A DNA stretch of 64,000 nucleotides from the NCBI RefSeq assembly GCF_003945545.1, contig NZ_CP029617.1, positions 4,566,001-4,630,000 on the forward strand. Reading direction: 5' to 3'. Below are positions 25,690 through 35,730 of this stretch, piece after piece; positions within the stretch are counted from its first letter, which is position 1, and every line of letters begins with the position of its first letter. Origin of the DNA: Streptomyces sp. WAC 01529. GTDB lineage: Bacteria; Actinomycetota; Actinomycetes; Streptomycetales; Streptomycetaceae. The notes beneath the pieces were generated by a model. The model searched no databases, was not told the origin of the DNA, and saw only the letters and a list, made by a program, of their open reading frames with translations. Made by a program: the position numbers and the translations under genes.

Positions 25690-26088
25690 GTGCCTCGTCC
25701 ATTGGGAGAACTCGAAGACTCCGTCATGACACGGGTGTGGAAGTGGAACCGCCCCGTGACCGTTCGAGAAGTCCTGGAAGACCTTCAGCAGGAACGGTCC
25801 ATCGCCTACACGACCGTGATGACCGTTTTGGACAATCTCCATCAGAAGGGCTGGGTGCGTCGCGAAGCGGAAGGCCGGGCCTATCGATATGAGGCGGTCT
25901 CCACTCGTGCCGCCTACGCGGCCGCACTGATGAACGAAGCCTGGTCGCAGAGCGACAACCCCGCAGCCGCACTCGTCGCCTTCTTCGGCATGATGTCGGA
26001 GGAACAGCGGGAAGCGCTGAGCGACGCCATGCGTATCGTCCAAGGCCCGGAGAACCCCGGCGCGGCGGAGCGCGGCGCAGAGCGATAG
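25690..26088 (+). CDS. BlaI/MecI/CopY-family transcriptional repressor
   Basis: The 132-residue protein has the family winged helix (LGELEDSVMTRVWKWNRPVTVREVLEDLQQERSIAYTTVMTVLDNLHQKGWVRREAEGRAYRYEAV) followed by a C-terminal dimerisation region (AALMNEAWSQSDNPAAALVAFFGMMSEEQREAL). Relatives control beta-lactamase or copper genes, often with a partner sensor protease; no BlaR-like partner is nearby. GTG at 25690 lies six bases after TATTGT, so the mRNA is probably leaderless. An operator-like palindrome covers that box and implies autoregulation. Confidence 0.88.
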   Translation: MPRPLGELEDSVMTRVWKWNRPVTVREVLEDLQQERSIAYTTVMTVLDNLHQKGWVRREAEGRAYRYEAVSTRAAYAAALMNEAWSQSDNPAAALVAFFGMMSEEQREALSDAMRIVQGPENPGAAERGAER

Positions 26089-26091
26089 CGT
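26086..26091 (+). promoter_or_regulatory. -10 box of a leaderless promoter inside the BlaI-gene stop
   Basis: TAGCGT begins at the upstream TAG stop codon and is followed by six bases and the ATG at 26098. Confidence 0.4.
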
Positions 26092-26097
26092 CCGCTC

Positions 26098-26640
26098 ATG
26101 GCAGCAGAGGTCCCCGAACTCAGCGAACTCAGCGCAAAAGCGGTCTCCGTCCGCAGGGCGCGAACCTCCGATGTACCGGCCGTGCGCAGGCTCCTCGACT
26201 CCTACGTCCGCGAGCGCATCCTCCTCGACAAAGCGACGGTGACTCTTTACGAGGACATCCAGGAGTTCTGGGTCGCGGAACGGGACGACAACGCCGAGTT
26301 GGTCGGCTGCGGGGCCCTGCACGTGATGTGGGAAGACCTCGCGGAAGTACGCACCCTGGCGGTGAATCCCGAGGTCAAGGGCGTCGGGGTGGGGCATCAG
26401 CTGCTCGGGAAGTTGCTGCAGACCGCCCGGTGGCTCGGTGTGCGCAAGGTTTTCTGTCTGACCTTCGAAGTCGACTTCTTCGCCAAGCACGGCTTCGTGG
26501 AGATCGGCGAGACTCCGGTCGACGGAGATGTCTACAGCGAGCTGCTGCGTTCCTATGACGAGGGCGTCGCGGAGTTCCTCGGCCTCGAACGAGTGAAACC
26601 GAACACCTTGGGCAACAGTCGGATGCTTCTGCATCTGTGA
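26098..26640 (+). CDS. Amino-acid N-acetyltransferase (ArgA-like GNAT)
   Basis: This 180-residue GNAT protein has the acetyl-CoA site LAVNPEVKGVGVGHQLLGKLLQTARWLGVRKVFCLTF, an N-terminal VRRARTSDVPAVRRLLDSYV and the late FFAKHGFVEIGE block seen in N-acetylglutamate synthases. It may therefore start arginine synthesis by acetylating glutamate. Actinobacterial ArgA-like enzymes are this short and lack the kinase-like domain of E. coli ArgA. Other amino-acid substrates remain possible. Confidence 0.8.
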   Translation: MAAEVPELSELSAKAVSVRRARTSDVPAVRRLLDSYVRERILLDKATVTLYEDIQEFWVAERDDNAELVGCGALHVMWEDLAEVRTLAVNPEVKGVGVGHQLLGKLLQTARWLGVRKVFCLTFEVDFFAKHGFVEIGETPVDGDVYSELLRSYDEGVAEFLGLERVKPNTLGNSRMLLHL

Positions 26641-26764
26641 TCGCCACTGTGGTATTCCGGGCCGCCTCGTGCCCCGGTGGCCTATGTCCGAAACGCGCAT
26701 GTTTCCAGGCTTCTCGGGGTCCCGGGTCTCTCCCAGGGGTTTGTGTTTTTCCGGCAAAAGCGGT

Positions 26765-26798
26765 TTGCTTTCCGACGTACTGCAGTACTGCATATAAC
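26765..26798 (+). promoter_or_regulatory. lsr2 promoter region with an internal palindrome
   Basis: The intergenic region is AT-rich for this genome. TATAAC (26793-26798) is a good -10 candidate, with TTGCTT (26765-26770) as a poorly spaced -35. Between them lies the perfect palindrome GTACTGCAGTAC (26777-26788), a plausible operator. Confidence 0.4.
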
Positions 26799-26866
26799 AG
26801 GGGCCGGTGAATCGGTGGCGTACGCCGCCCGGACCGGCCTCCAAGTTATCGATGAAAGGAAATCCA

Positions 26867-27205
26867 GTGGCACAGAAGGTTCAGGTCCTTCTTGTCGATG
26901 ACCTCGACGGTGGCGAGGCGGACGAGACCGTGACGTTTGCGTTGGACGGCAAGTCCTACGAGATCGACCTCACCACGGCCAACGCGGACAAGCTCCGTGG
27001 CGCCCTGGAGGACTTCGTCAAGGCCGGTCGGCGTACCGGCGGCCGTGGCTCGGGCGGCCGCGGCAAGGCGCGCTCGGCGGCGGCGAGCGGTGGTCAGGAC
27101 ACCGCCGCGATCCGCGCCTGGGCGAAGGAGAACGGTTTTGAGGTCAACGACCGGGGCCGTGTTCCCGCCTCGATCCGCGAGGCCTACGAGAAGGCCAACG
27201 GCTGA
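26867..27205 (+). CDS. lsr2: Lsr2 nucleoid-associated protein
   Basis: Lsr2 binds AT-rich DNA minor groove, bridges DNA and silences foreign and specialised-metabolite genes in actinobacteria. The 112-residue protein has the N-terminal oligomerisation domain (QKVQVLLVDDLDGGEADETVTFALDGKSYEIDLT) and the C-terminal DNA-binding domain with the AT-hook-like RGR in AIRAWAKENGFEVNDRGRVPASIREAYEKA. GTG at 26867 has GAAAGGA seven bases upstream. Its 3' end overlaps the convergent gene by 22 bases. Confidence 0.96.
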   Translation: MAQKVQVLLVDDLDGGEADETVTFALDGKSYEIDLTTANADKLRGALEDFVKAGRRTGGRGSGGRGKARSAAASGGQDTAAIRAWAKENGFEVNDRGRVPASIREAYEKANG

Positions 27206-27774
27206 CGGCTGCGACGGCGCAGCCTGACCCGGTGGCACTGCGTCGCAGCCGTGTCCACGAGCCGTACGAGATCGGAGCCCACGGCGGGGTCGCTGTGGTG
27301 CGCGGTCCCGCCTCCCCCCACCGCGGGCAGGGACACGAGCGCCGGCAGCGTCGGCTCCACCTCGCACCCGGGCTCCGGGGGTCGCAGCCATACGGCGGCC
27401 CCCCGTGAGCCGGACCACCCCGGAGGCGTGGGCGCGTCGATCCGCCCGCCCGCACCGACGGCGGTGAGGCCGAGGGGGATGTCCCCCCACTCCAGCCAGT
27501 CGAGCAGCCCCGGCAGCTCGTCCGCGCTCCCCGCGCTCACCAGCAGCCGCATCGTTTCCCCGCACAGCGCGACCGGCGCCTTCGGTCCGAGGTGGCGCAG
27601 CGCGGCGAAGCCCGCTTCCGCGGGTAGTTCCAGGACGTCGAAGCGCAGCCCCGTCAGCAGGCGCACCGGGCCGGGTTCGGGCGCGGTCGCCCAGCCGAGC
27701 CGGTTCTCGTACCACTGGCGCACCGGGTCGCTCTGCTCGACCGGCGTGCGGGGCTGAGGAACTGTGGGGGCCAT
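27184..27774 (-). CDS. SCO3374-family protein of unknown function
   Basis: The 196-residue protein resembles a streptomycete family that I recall under the name SCO3374, related loosely to primase/polymerase N-terminal domains (VRQWYENRLGWATAPEPGPVRLLTGLRFDVLELP, then LLDWLEWGDIPLGLTA and a C-terminal RLVDTAATQC). Without a search I cannot confirm a catalytic site. It is convergent with lsr2 and divergent from clpC. Confidence 0.7.
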   Translation of the reverse strand: MAPTVPQPRTPVEQSDPVRQWYENRLGWATAPEPGPVRLLTGLRFDVLELPAEAGFAALRHLGPKAPVALCGETMRLLVSAGSADELPGLLDWLEWGDIPLGLTAVGAGGRIDAPTPPGWSGSRGAAVWLRPPEPGCEVEPTLPALVSLPAVGGGGTAHHSDPAVGSDLVRLVDTAATQCHRVRLRRRSRQPLAFS

Positions 27775-28214
27775 GTCCCAGCAACAGCCGGAAGGCCGTC
27801 GGGGTTACGCGCGGTCGCGGACCGGATGCGCACGGTGGCCGGAAAAGGAGCGTGAGGGCGTGTTCGGCGGCGCAAGGGTGTTCGCCCGTAGCGGAGGGAA
27901 CCGGGGCGCGCCGCATGGAGTGTGAGTCCTTGCGGGTAAGACATCCCTAGTGGGGAGGGGCGACACGCGGTCTTCGGCGTCTCACGTTCGCCATCGGCGT
28001 ACTGATGGTGAGGGTATCTGCCTGGCCTGCGGGAACATCGTCTCGCACCATCGGGTTGGAGCTGTTGTCGGCGTTCGAGGTCAGGACTTCCCCCGTGAAG
28101 GGGGCCGGGTGTCGGCAGTTGGAATGAGCGGTCCCCGCTTGCGGGACTAAGCTGCGGAAGGACAGGGAGGGGACCGACCCCTTACTGCCTGACCGCTCTG
28201 AGGAGCGATTAACG
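27775..28214 (+). other. clpC upstream region (440 bases, no gene)
   Basis: This stretch holds the presumed clpC regulatory elements: a ClgR-like box, a SigR-like promoter match, and hairpins (for example GTCCCCGC with GCGGGAC near 28130-28146) in a long leader. A GAGGAG ribosome site stands about 10 bases before the clpC ATG. No open frame of convincing quality is present. Confidence 0.5.
27879..27922 (+). promoter_or_regulatory. ClgR-like box and adjoining promoter match upstream of clpC
   Basis: TGTTCGCCCGTAGCGGAG (27879-27896) fits the ClgR box pattern CGC-N5-GCG with few mismatches. Its end abuts GGGAAC (27896-27901), 18 bases before GTG (27920-27922), one mismatch from the oxidative-stress SigR pattern GGGAA(T/C)-N18-GTT. 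Both patterns are from memory. ClgR is the known activator of clp genes in streptomycetes. Confidence 0.35.
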
Positions 28215-30743
<2,529 letters not shown>

Positions 30744-30764
30744 CCCTTTCAGGGTGCGCTTGTG

Positions 30765-30805
30765 GGGGCTGCCCCGGACCGGTTCTTACGGTCCGGGGCA
30801 GCCCC
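30765..30805. terminator. Bidirectional terminator after clpC
   Basis: A perfect 17-base stem (30765-30781 with 30789-30805) closes a seven-base loop (GTTCTTA) and is followed by TTT. It lies between the convergent ends of clpC and the NACHT gene and could stop transcripts from both sides. Confidence 0.9.
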
Positions 30806-30824
30806 TTTCCGTATGCGGGGGCGT

Positions 30825-33800
30825 TCAGAGTGTGGGCAGGCCGTAGGTCTCGATCTCGATGTGGTCGGGCAGGGCGGAGAGGTCCAGCGGCTGCCTCGCG
30901 TCGGGCGCTCCCACGCTGTTGAGGGCCTCCACGTAGAGGCGCTGGAGCCCCGGCATGAGGGTGACGAGGCGTGCCAGCGCGGCGTCCTCGTGGTCGTCGA
31001 GGGAGAGGTGAAAGTCCGTGAGGCCGGGCAGGCTCAGCTCCTTGGGCGCGTGAAGGAGGCTGTGGGAGCCGGCGTGCAGTGTGGTGAGCCGGGGCAGGCG
31101 GGCGAGCGCCTCCCAGTCGGCGGCCGAGTCCGGGCCATCGCCCAGGAAGGCCACCAGCTCCAACAACGGCCATCTGGGCAGCAGCTCCAGGTCCCGTACG
31201 GAGGAGCGGGACCCCGCGAGGCCGAGGAAATTCAGTGGGGCCTCGGCGGGGATCAGCGTCAGACTCCAGGGTTCGCCGGCCTCGAAGACGCTGAAGAGAC
31301 TCAGCCCGTCCAGGCTGTGCAGCGCTACCAGCCCCTCGGCCGAGAGGTGGGCCGGGGAGTAGGACAGCATCAGGAAGGTGGGCTCGCAGGCGACCAGGAA
31401 CCGGGAGGCGACCCCGGGGGAGACGCCGACCCTGATGTCCAACCGCTTCGGGTATAGCCCCAGCCGCTCCAGCTCCACGATCTGTTCGTCGCTGCGGAGA
31501 GTGAAGTTGATGCCGGACTGGTCGAGGTGGGCGATGACCTGTTCCGCGTATGCGCGGCAGTCGTAGCGGTGCCAGCCCCACAGCAACTGACTGCGGACCA
31601 GGAGGCTGGGGTGCCGGGTGAAGTGGGACAGGAACGGGATGGCCGCGTCGGACCGTACGTGGGTCGCGGTGATCGTGACCAGGCGGGCCTCTTCGTCGCT
31701 CAGACCGTCGGGGCCGGGGAGCAGGTCGAGCACCATGGGGCCGACCTTCGCGAGTTCGCGGGCGTCCTCGGCGTCACGCGGCGGGATGAGCCCGGCCGTG
31801 CGGCGCTCCACCTCCTCCCGTACGGCGGGGGCCAGTTCCGCCGCGTGTTCGAGGCAGGCCGCGGCGAGGAGGTGGACGCGCTTGCGGGAGCGTTCATCGT
31901 GGTGTTTGTCTCCGTACGCCAGCAAGTCGCGCAGCAGTTCCGCCCGTTCACGCGGCCTCGCCTGGGCCACCGCCATGCGGATGACGTCCTCCCACTGGTC
32001 GTCCGCCGCGTGCCGGGCGAGGAAGCCGAAGTCGCCCTCGTCGACCGCCGCGCGGGCGCCCAGGAAGTCCTGGAAGGTGCGGTGGACGAAGTCGACGGTG
32101 TCGGGGCCGGGTTCGCGCAGGAGGCCGCTGCGGTGGAGGAAGTGGGCGTAGACGGCCCGCGCGTCACCGAGCGCGGCCAGCTCCGGTACGGACGGCAGCG
32201 CGTCGGCGATGATCGCCTCGGCCCGTGAGCGGTCCAGGACGGTGCGGCCGTTGCGGATCAGCCAGTACGCGAGGCGCTGGAGCAGCTGGAGCTGCGGTTC
32301 CTCCCGCAACTCGGGGACGGTCATGTGGCGTTCGCGGTCCCTGCGGACCAGGAGCATGGAGAGGGCGGCCGTGTAGAGGTCCTTGCGGCCCAGGGGGAGG
32401 AAGCCCCTGCGGTCCCGGTGCAGGGCGCAGATCAGGCCGCACATCAGGGGGTTGGTGGCCAGGCGGCCCAGATCCGGCTTCGACTTCACGGCCGCGAGGA
32501 GCTGACTCTCGTACGCGATGAGGGCCGCGTCCTCGTCGGGCGCGCCCGTGGCCGCCGCGGTGTGCCAGCGCTTGATGAACGCGGCCACCTCGGTCTCGTT
32601 CATGGCGGAGAGCGTCAGTTCCGTGAAGCCCTCGTCGGCGAGCCAGTCCGTGCGCACCGCCGAGGGGCGTGAGGTCACCAGCCAGCGGTTGCCGGGGTAG
32701 GCGTCGATGAGATCGGTGAGCCACGCGCGCGTGGCGGCGCGTTCGGCCTCCGGGATCTCGTCGATGCCGTCGATCAGGACCAGGGCGCGGCCCGCCGCAA
32801 GGACGCGCGCCTCCCAGCCCGCGGGCTGAGTACCGGCGAGCGGGCAGCCGACCGCGGCGAGGAAGTCAGCGGGGGCGGGCAGGCGCTCACCGTGGCGGGT
32901 CAGGGTGCGCAGGGGGAGGACGTAGGGGATGCGGTCGTAGAGGTACGTCATGGGGCCCTCGGCCAGCTCCTGGCGGGCGGCGCTCACTGCGAGCCACTGC
33001 ACGAGGGTCGTCTTGCCGGAACCGGCCTCGCCGCGCAGCAGGACGCGGTCATGGGCGGCGAGCGCCCGGTCGGCGGGGAGCGGGGAGGTGTGCTCGACGA
33101 CCTCCACCTCTTCCGCGTGGTACTCCCCGCCGGTCAGGAACCGGGTCGTCGCCACACGTCCGGGCGCCGTCGCCTCCAGGGACATGTAGGCCGCGTCCAG
33201 CGGCCACTTGCCCGGGGTGCCCGTCAGGTCGATCCCGAAGATGGTCAGCTTGCCGTGCTTCTTCGCGACGTACGCGAGGTAGGGCTCTTCGAAGGCCGCG
33301 TCCTGTGCCCCGGGACGCGGGCTGCGGGCGATCAGCTCGTCCACCTTGGCGATGAGTTCGTGCTGGCCCCGGCTCTGCGCGACCAGCGTCGCCGCCGGGA
33401 AGGTGGAGCGCTGCGTGAAGAATTGAAGGATGTGCAGGCAGGCCCACTCGGTGACGGAGCCGAGGTAGGAGGAGGCGTCGGCGGAGAGCCCCGCGGTGGC
33501 CGGGCGCCCGGCGGCCGACGCGTGCTGGAGGAGGGTGCGGGCCAGCTCGCGGTGGCCGAGGCGGACCGCCTGGACGTCGTCCATGTCGAGGTCGCCGAGG
33601 GCCAGGAGCACCCGGGACAGGGCGTCGACGACGGCGTCGGTCTCGTCCGCGGGGAAGGGGCGCTCGCCGGGCGAGCGTATGGAGCGGGTCACCAGCCGCT
33701 CGGCGAGGCGGCGCACGTCGGCCTCGGTCAGCACCCGCTTCTCGCCCCGGAACGACACCAGGGAGGAGAGCCGTACGGGCCGCTCGACCAGCCCCGCGCC

Positions 33801-33884
33801 CGGGCCCTCCCGCACGAACAGCTTCTTGATCAGGGGGGTTAAGGCGCTCGATGCCAGGCGGGTGCCGATGACCGCGGGATCCAT
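30825..33884 (-). CDS. NACHT-domain STAND NTPase (bacterial NLR relative)
   Basis: This 1019-residue protein has an N-terminal helical region (about 1-200), a short beta linker (KHGKLTIFGIDLTGTPGKWPLDAAYMSLEA, about 210-240), a NACHT NTPase (Walker A GEAGSGKTT at about 285-293, Walker B ALVLIDGIDEIP at about 367-378, sensor-like RWLVTSRPSA), a winged-helix/helical middle and a C-terminal region with Leu-rich spacing that looks like repeats (LARLPRLTTLHAGSHSLLHA). Bacterial NACHT proteins are known antiphage defences; whether this one is cannot be told. The ATG at 33884 is seven bases from TACGCT; a longer in-frame start at 33944 is less likely. Codon 15 is TTA. Confidence 0.87.
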   Translation of the reverse strand: MDPAVIGTRLASSALTPLIKKLFVREGPGAGLVERPVRLSSLVSFRGEKRVLTEADVRRLAERLVTRSIRSPGERPFPADETDAVVDALSRVLLALGDLDMDDVQAVRLGHRELARTLLQHASAAGRPATAGLSADASSYLGSVTEWACLHILQFFTQRSTFPAATLVAQSRGQHELIAKVDELIARSPRPGAQDAAFEEPYLAYVAKKHGKLTIFGIDLTGTPGKWPLDAAYMSLEATAPGRVATTRFLTGGEYHAEEVEVVEHTSPLPADRALAAHDRVLLRGEAGSGKTTLVQWLAVSAARQELAEGPMTYLYDRIPYVLPLRTLTRHGERLPAPADFLAAVGCPLAGTQPAGWEARVLAAGRALVLIDGIDEIPEAERAATRAWLTDLIDAYPGNRWLVTSRPSAVRTDWLADEGFTELTLSAMNETEVAAFIKRWHTAAATGAPDEDAALIAYESQLLAAVKSKPDLGRLATNPLMCGLICALHRDRRGFLPLGRKDLYTAALSMLLVRRDRERHMTVPELREEPQLQLLQRLAYWLIRNGRTVLDRSRAEAIIADALPSVPELAALGDARAVYAHFLHRSGLLREPGPDTVDFVHRTFQDFLGARAAVDEGDFGFLARHAADDQWEDVIRMAVAQARPRERAELLRDLLAYGDKHHDERSRKRVHLLAAACLEHAAELAPAVREEVERRTAGLIPPRDAEDARELAKVGPMVLDLLPGPDGLSDEEARLVTITATHVRSDAAIPFLSHFTRHPSLLVRSQLLWGWHRYDCRAYAEQVIAHLDQSGINFTLRSDEQIVELERLGLYPKRLDIRVGVSPGVASRFLVACEPTFLMLSYSPAHLSAEGLVALHSLDGLSLFSVFEAGEPWSLTLIPAEAPLNFLGLAGSRSSVRDLELLPRWPLLELVAFLGDGPDSAADWEALARLPRLTTLHAGSHSLLHAPKELSLPGLTDFHLSLDDHEDAALARLVTLMPGLQRLYVEALNSVGAPDARQPLDLSALPDHIEIETYGLPTL
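33840..33842 (-). other. TTA codon (bldA-dependent) at codon 15 of the NACHT gene
   Basis: The minus strand reads GCC TTA ACC CCC CTG in frame, encoding Ala-Leu-Thr-Pro-Leu. TTA is read in Streptomyces by the developmentally controlled bldA leucyl-tRNA. I checked the other genes by eye and found no other in-frame TTA. The protein should therefore be made mainly when bldA is active. Confidence 0.85.
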
Positions 33885-34353
33885 GGGGGTGAGCGTAGTG
33901 GGCGTCACATCGGCGGCGGGGTGGATCTTCGTGGCCGGTGACATGCCGCACAGGCATTTTGTCCGTTACTAGGCGGAATAGTGGGACGGGCCCGAGGTGC
34001 ACGCGGGACTTTGGTCCCGCAACCTCCGGGACCTTTGGCGCGTCGGGGGTCGATGGGTGCGGACCCATGGGCAGCAGGCGTCCGGGGGCGGTCCGACGTG
34101 GGGTTAAACCCGCTGAGCGACCTGGGATTCCATTGCGGAGTCGCGGGGTAATTGTCCGGATTTGTTGGTGTCAAGAGGTCGAAATGCCGACGCCCGGCTA
34201 CGGCTTTGGGTAGTAGATGGGGGGTTTGGCAGGGATCGGAGCGCGGGTTACCAAGGGATGGCCGACCCGGCGAAGTGCGGTTCTTGCGGGGCTCCCCCCC
34301 GCTCCCGTCCGCCGGGTCTCCTCACGCCCCCTCAGCCTGTGAAGGACGTCCCC
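33885..34353. other. Divergent intergenic region between the NACHT and M23 genes, with hairpins
   Basis: The 469 bases hold no convincing gene. Two perfect hairpins stand out: GCGGGAC-TTTG-GTCCCGC (34003-34020) and ATGGGT-GCGG-ACCCAT (34053-34068). They would lie in the leader of a plus-strand transcript. Further GC-rich sequence leads to GAAGGA (34341-34346), the ribosome site of the peptidase gene. Confidence 0.5.
33892..33897 (-). promoter_or_regulatory. -10 box of a leaderless promoter for the NACHT gene
   Basis: On the minus strand TACGCT is followed by seven bases (CACCCCC) and the ATG at 33884. No ribosome site exists, so translation is probably leaderless. The TTA codon then lies about 43 bases from the RNA start. 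Confidence 0.5.
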
Positions 34354-35022
34354 ATGTCGAAGCGCACCAAGTCCCACCATCCCCGCCCGTCCATGCTCCG
34401 TACGCGGGCGGCCGTCGTCGCCGCCGGTCTCGGGGTGTCGACGCTGCTCGGGGCAGGGGTCTCGGTCGCTGCGGAGAGCGCCAAGAGCGGCGGTGCACTG
34501 CCCGGCGTCTCCGTGAACCCGGTTCAGGCGCAGGCCGCTGCCCAGGCCAAGGCCGCCGAGAAGGCGAAGCAGGGTGGCGTCAAGAAGGCCGCCGCCAAGG
34601 CTCCCGCCTGGGTCCAGCCGGTCGAGCGCTACACGCTCTCCGCGACCTTCGGTCTCGGCGGCAACATGTGGTCGCACAAGCACTCCGGCCAGGACTTCGC
34701 CGTCTCGGTCGGCACCCCGGTCGCCGCCGTGCACGGCGGCACCGTCGTCAAGGCCGGCCCCAACGGCGCCGGTGACGGCCCCGCGTACGGCAACGCCGTC
34801 GTGATCAAGCACAGCAACGGCACGTACTCGCAGTACGCGCACCTCTCGAAGGTCGACGTCCGCGTCGGGCAGAACGTCACCACTGGCCAGCGCGTCGCCC
34901 TCTCCGGCAACACCGGCAACTCCAGCGGCCCGCACCTGCACTTCGAGATCCGTACGACCCCCAACTACGGCACCGCCGTCGACCCCGTCGCCTTCCTGCG
35001 CTCGGTGGGCGTCAAGGTCTGA
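34354..35022 (+). CDS. Secreted M23-family peptidase
   Basis: The 222-residue protein has a signal peptide (basic MSKRTKSHHPRPSMLRTRAA, hydrophobic VVVAAGLGVSTLLGAGV, then VAAESA), an Ala/Lys-rich linker and an M23/LytM domain. Zinc ligands are visible: the HKHSGQDFAVSVGTPV block (His and Asp) and SGPHLHFEIRTT (His-X-His). M23 enzymes cut peptidoglycan cross-bridges, and this one probably remodels the cell wall. It has a good ribosome site (GAAGGA). The stop is followed 22 bases later by the convergent TetR gene. Confidence 0.92.
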   Translation: MSKRTKSHHPRPSMLRTRAAVVAAGLGVSTLLGAGVSVAAESAKSGGALPGVSVNPVQAQAAAQAKAAEKAKQGGVKKAAAKAPAWVQPVERYTLSATFGLGGNMWSHKHSGQDFAVSVGTPVAAVHGGTVVKAGPNGAGDGPAYGNAVVIKHSNGTYSQYAHLSKVDVRVGQNVTTGQRVALSGNTGNSSGPHLHFEIRTTPNYGTAVDPVAFLRSVGVKV

Positions 35023-35044
35023 CGACGGGAATTCCGGCGGGCGG

Positions 35045-35638
35045 TCAATCGCCCGAGTGGGCCTGCGTGACCAGGTCGATGGCGACTTCGAGGATGGCCT
35101 TCCGCTTCTCCTCGGGGTCGCCATCGATGTCCTTGAGCACGAACATCCCGCCGTGCATGGTGAACAGCGCGCTGAAGCACCGCACCTGGTCGGTCATCGG
35201 CGCGTCGGGGTCCTTGAGGATCTCGTAGAGCTCAAACATGCGGTCCTTGAAGCTCTCGCCCGTCTTCAGGTCCCGCATCGTGGCCTGGTTCTCCTGCATG
35301 AAGCGGAAGAGCGGCGCCGCGTCGACCAGGATCTCGCTGTAGCGGCGCAGGACCTGCTTCCGGATGGCGAGGGACGGTGGCTGCGGCTGCTCGTGGCCCC
35401 AGGCGATCAGCTCGTCGATGGGCCGGGTGAGGTCGTCGAAAATGCTGTTGAGGATGTCTTCCTTGGTCTTGAAGTGGTAGTACAGCGCCGCCTTCGTGAC
35501 CTCCAGTCGCTCCGCGATCTCACGCAGCGAGGTCTTCTCGTACCCCTGTTCGGCGAAGAGTTCGAGGGCCACGTCCTGGATGCGCTGACGGGTGTTCCCG
35601 CGGCGCCGCTGCTTGCCTGTGCCTGTACCCGTGCCCAT
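35045..35638 (-). CDS. TetR-family repressor of the adjacent MFS transporter
   Basis: The 197-residue regulator has the N-terminal TetR helix-turn-helix (TRQRIQDVALELFAEQGYEKTSLREIAERLEVTKAALYYHFKTKEDIL) and a C-terminal ligand domain. GGAG precedes the ATG at 35638 by seven bases, better than the in-frame ATG at 35659. It is divergent from an MFS exporter. Two copies of an 18-base palindrome between them are its likely operators. Confidence 0.9.
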   Translation of the reverse strand: MGTGTGTGKQRRRGNTRQRIQDVALELFAEQGYEKTSLREIAERLEVTKAALYYHFKTKEDILNSIFDDLTRPIDELIAWGHEQPQPPSLAIRKQVLRRYSEILVDAAPLFRFMQENQATMRDLKTGESFKDRMFELYEILKDPDAPMTDQVRCFSALFTMHGGMFVLKDIDGDPEEKRKAILEVAIDLVTQAHSGD

Positions 35639-35665
35639 CGGGGTGCTCCTCGGCTCCATTAACTT

Positions 35666-35683
35666 ACTTGACGCCCGGCTAGT
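35666..35683. promoter_or_regulatory. TetR operator, copy nearer the regulator
   Basis: This is the second copy of the palindrome, ACTTGACGCCCGGCTAGT, with one more imperfect position than its partner. It lies 28 bases from the TetR start codon. Confidence 0.6.
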
Positions 35684-35712
35684 CGGGGATCTACCTTCCC
35701 TCAGTGTAGTCA

Positions 35713-35730
35713 ACTAGCCGGGCGGCAAGT
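35713..35730. promoter_or_regulatory. TetR operator, copy nearer the transporter
   Basis: ACTAGCCGGGCGGCAAGT fits ACTnGCCGnnCGGCnAGT, an 18-base palindrome. The extended arm 35713-35733 is the reverse complement of 35663-35683 with a single mismatch. The two centres are 47 bases apart. Confidence 0.65.

Noticed and set aside
30825..33944. Horizontal transfer or prophage origin of the NACHT gene
   Set aside because: Codon and base use look like the neighbours, there is no integrase, tRNA or direct repeat beside it, and the flanking genes are core. I have only the TTA codon as an oddity, which is normal for regulated Streptomyces genes.
33961..34350. Possible c-di-AMP (ydaO) riboswitch upstream of the M23 peptidase
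   Set aside because: Context suits it, but I could not match the conserved blocks expected of that riboswitch. I list only the hairpins, and a covariance-model search would be decisive.
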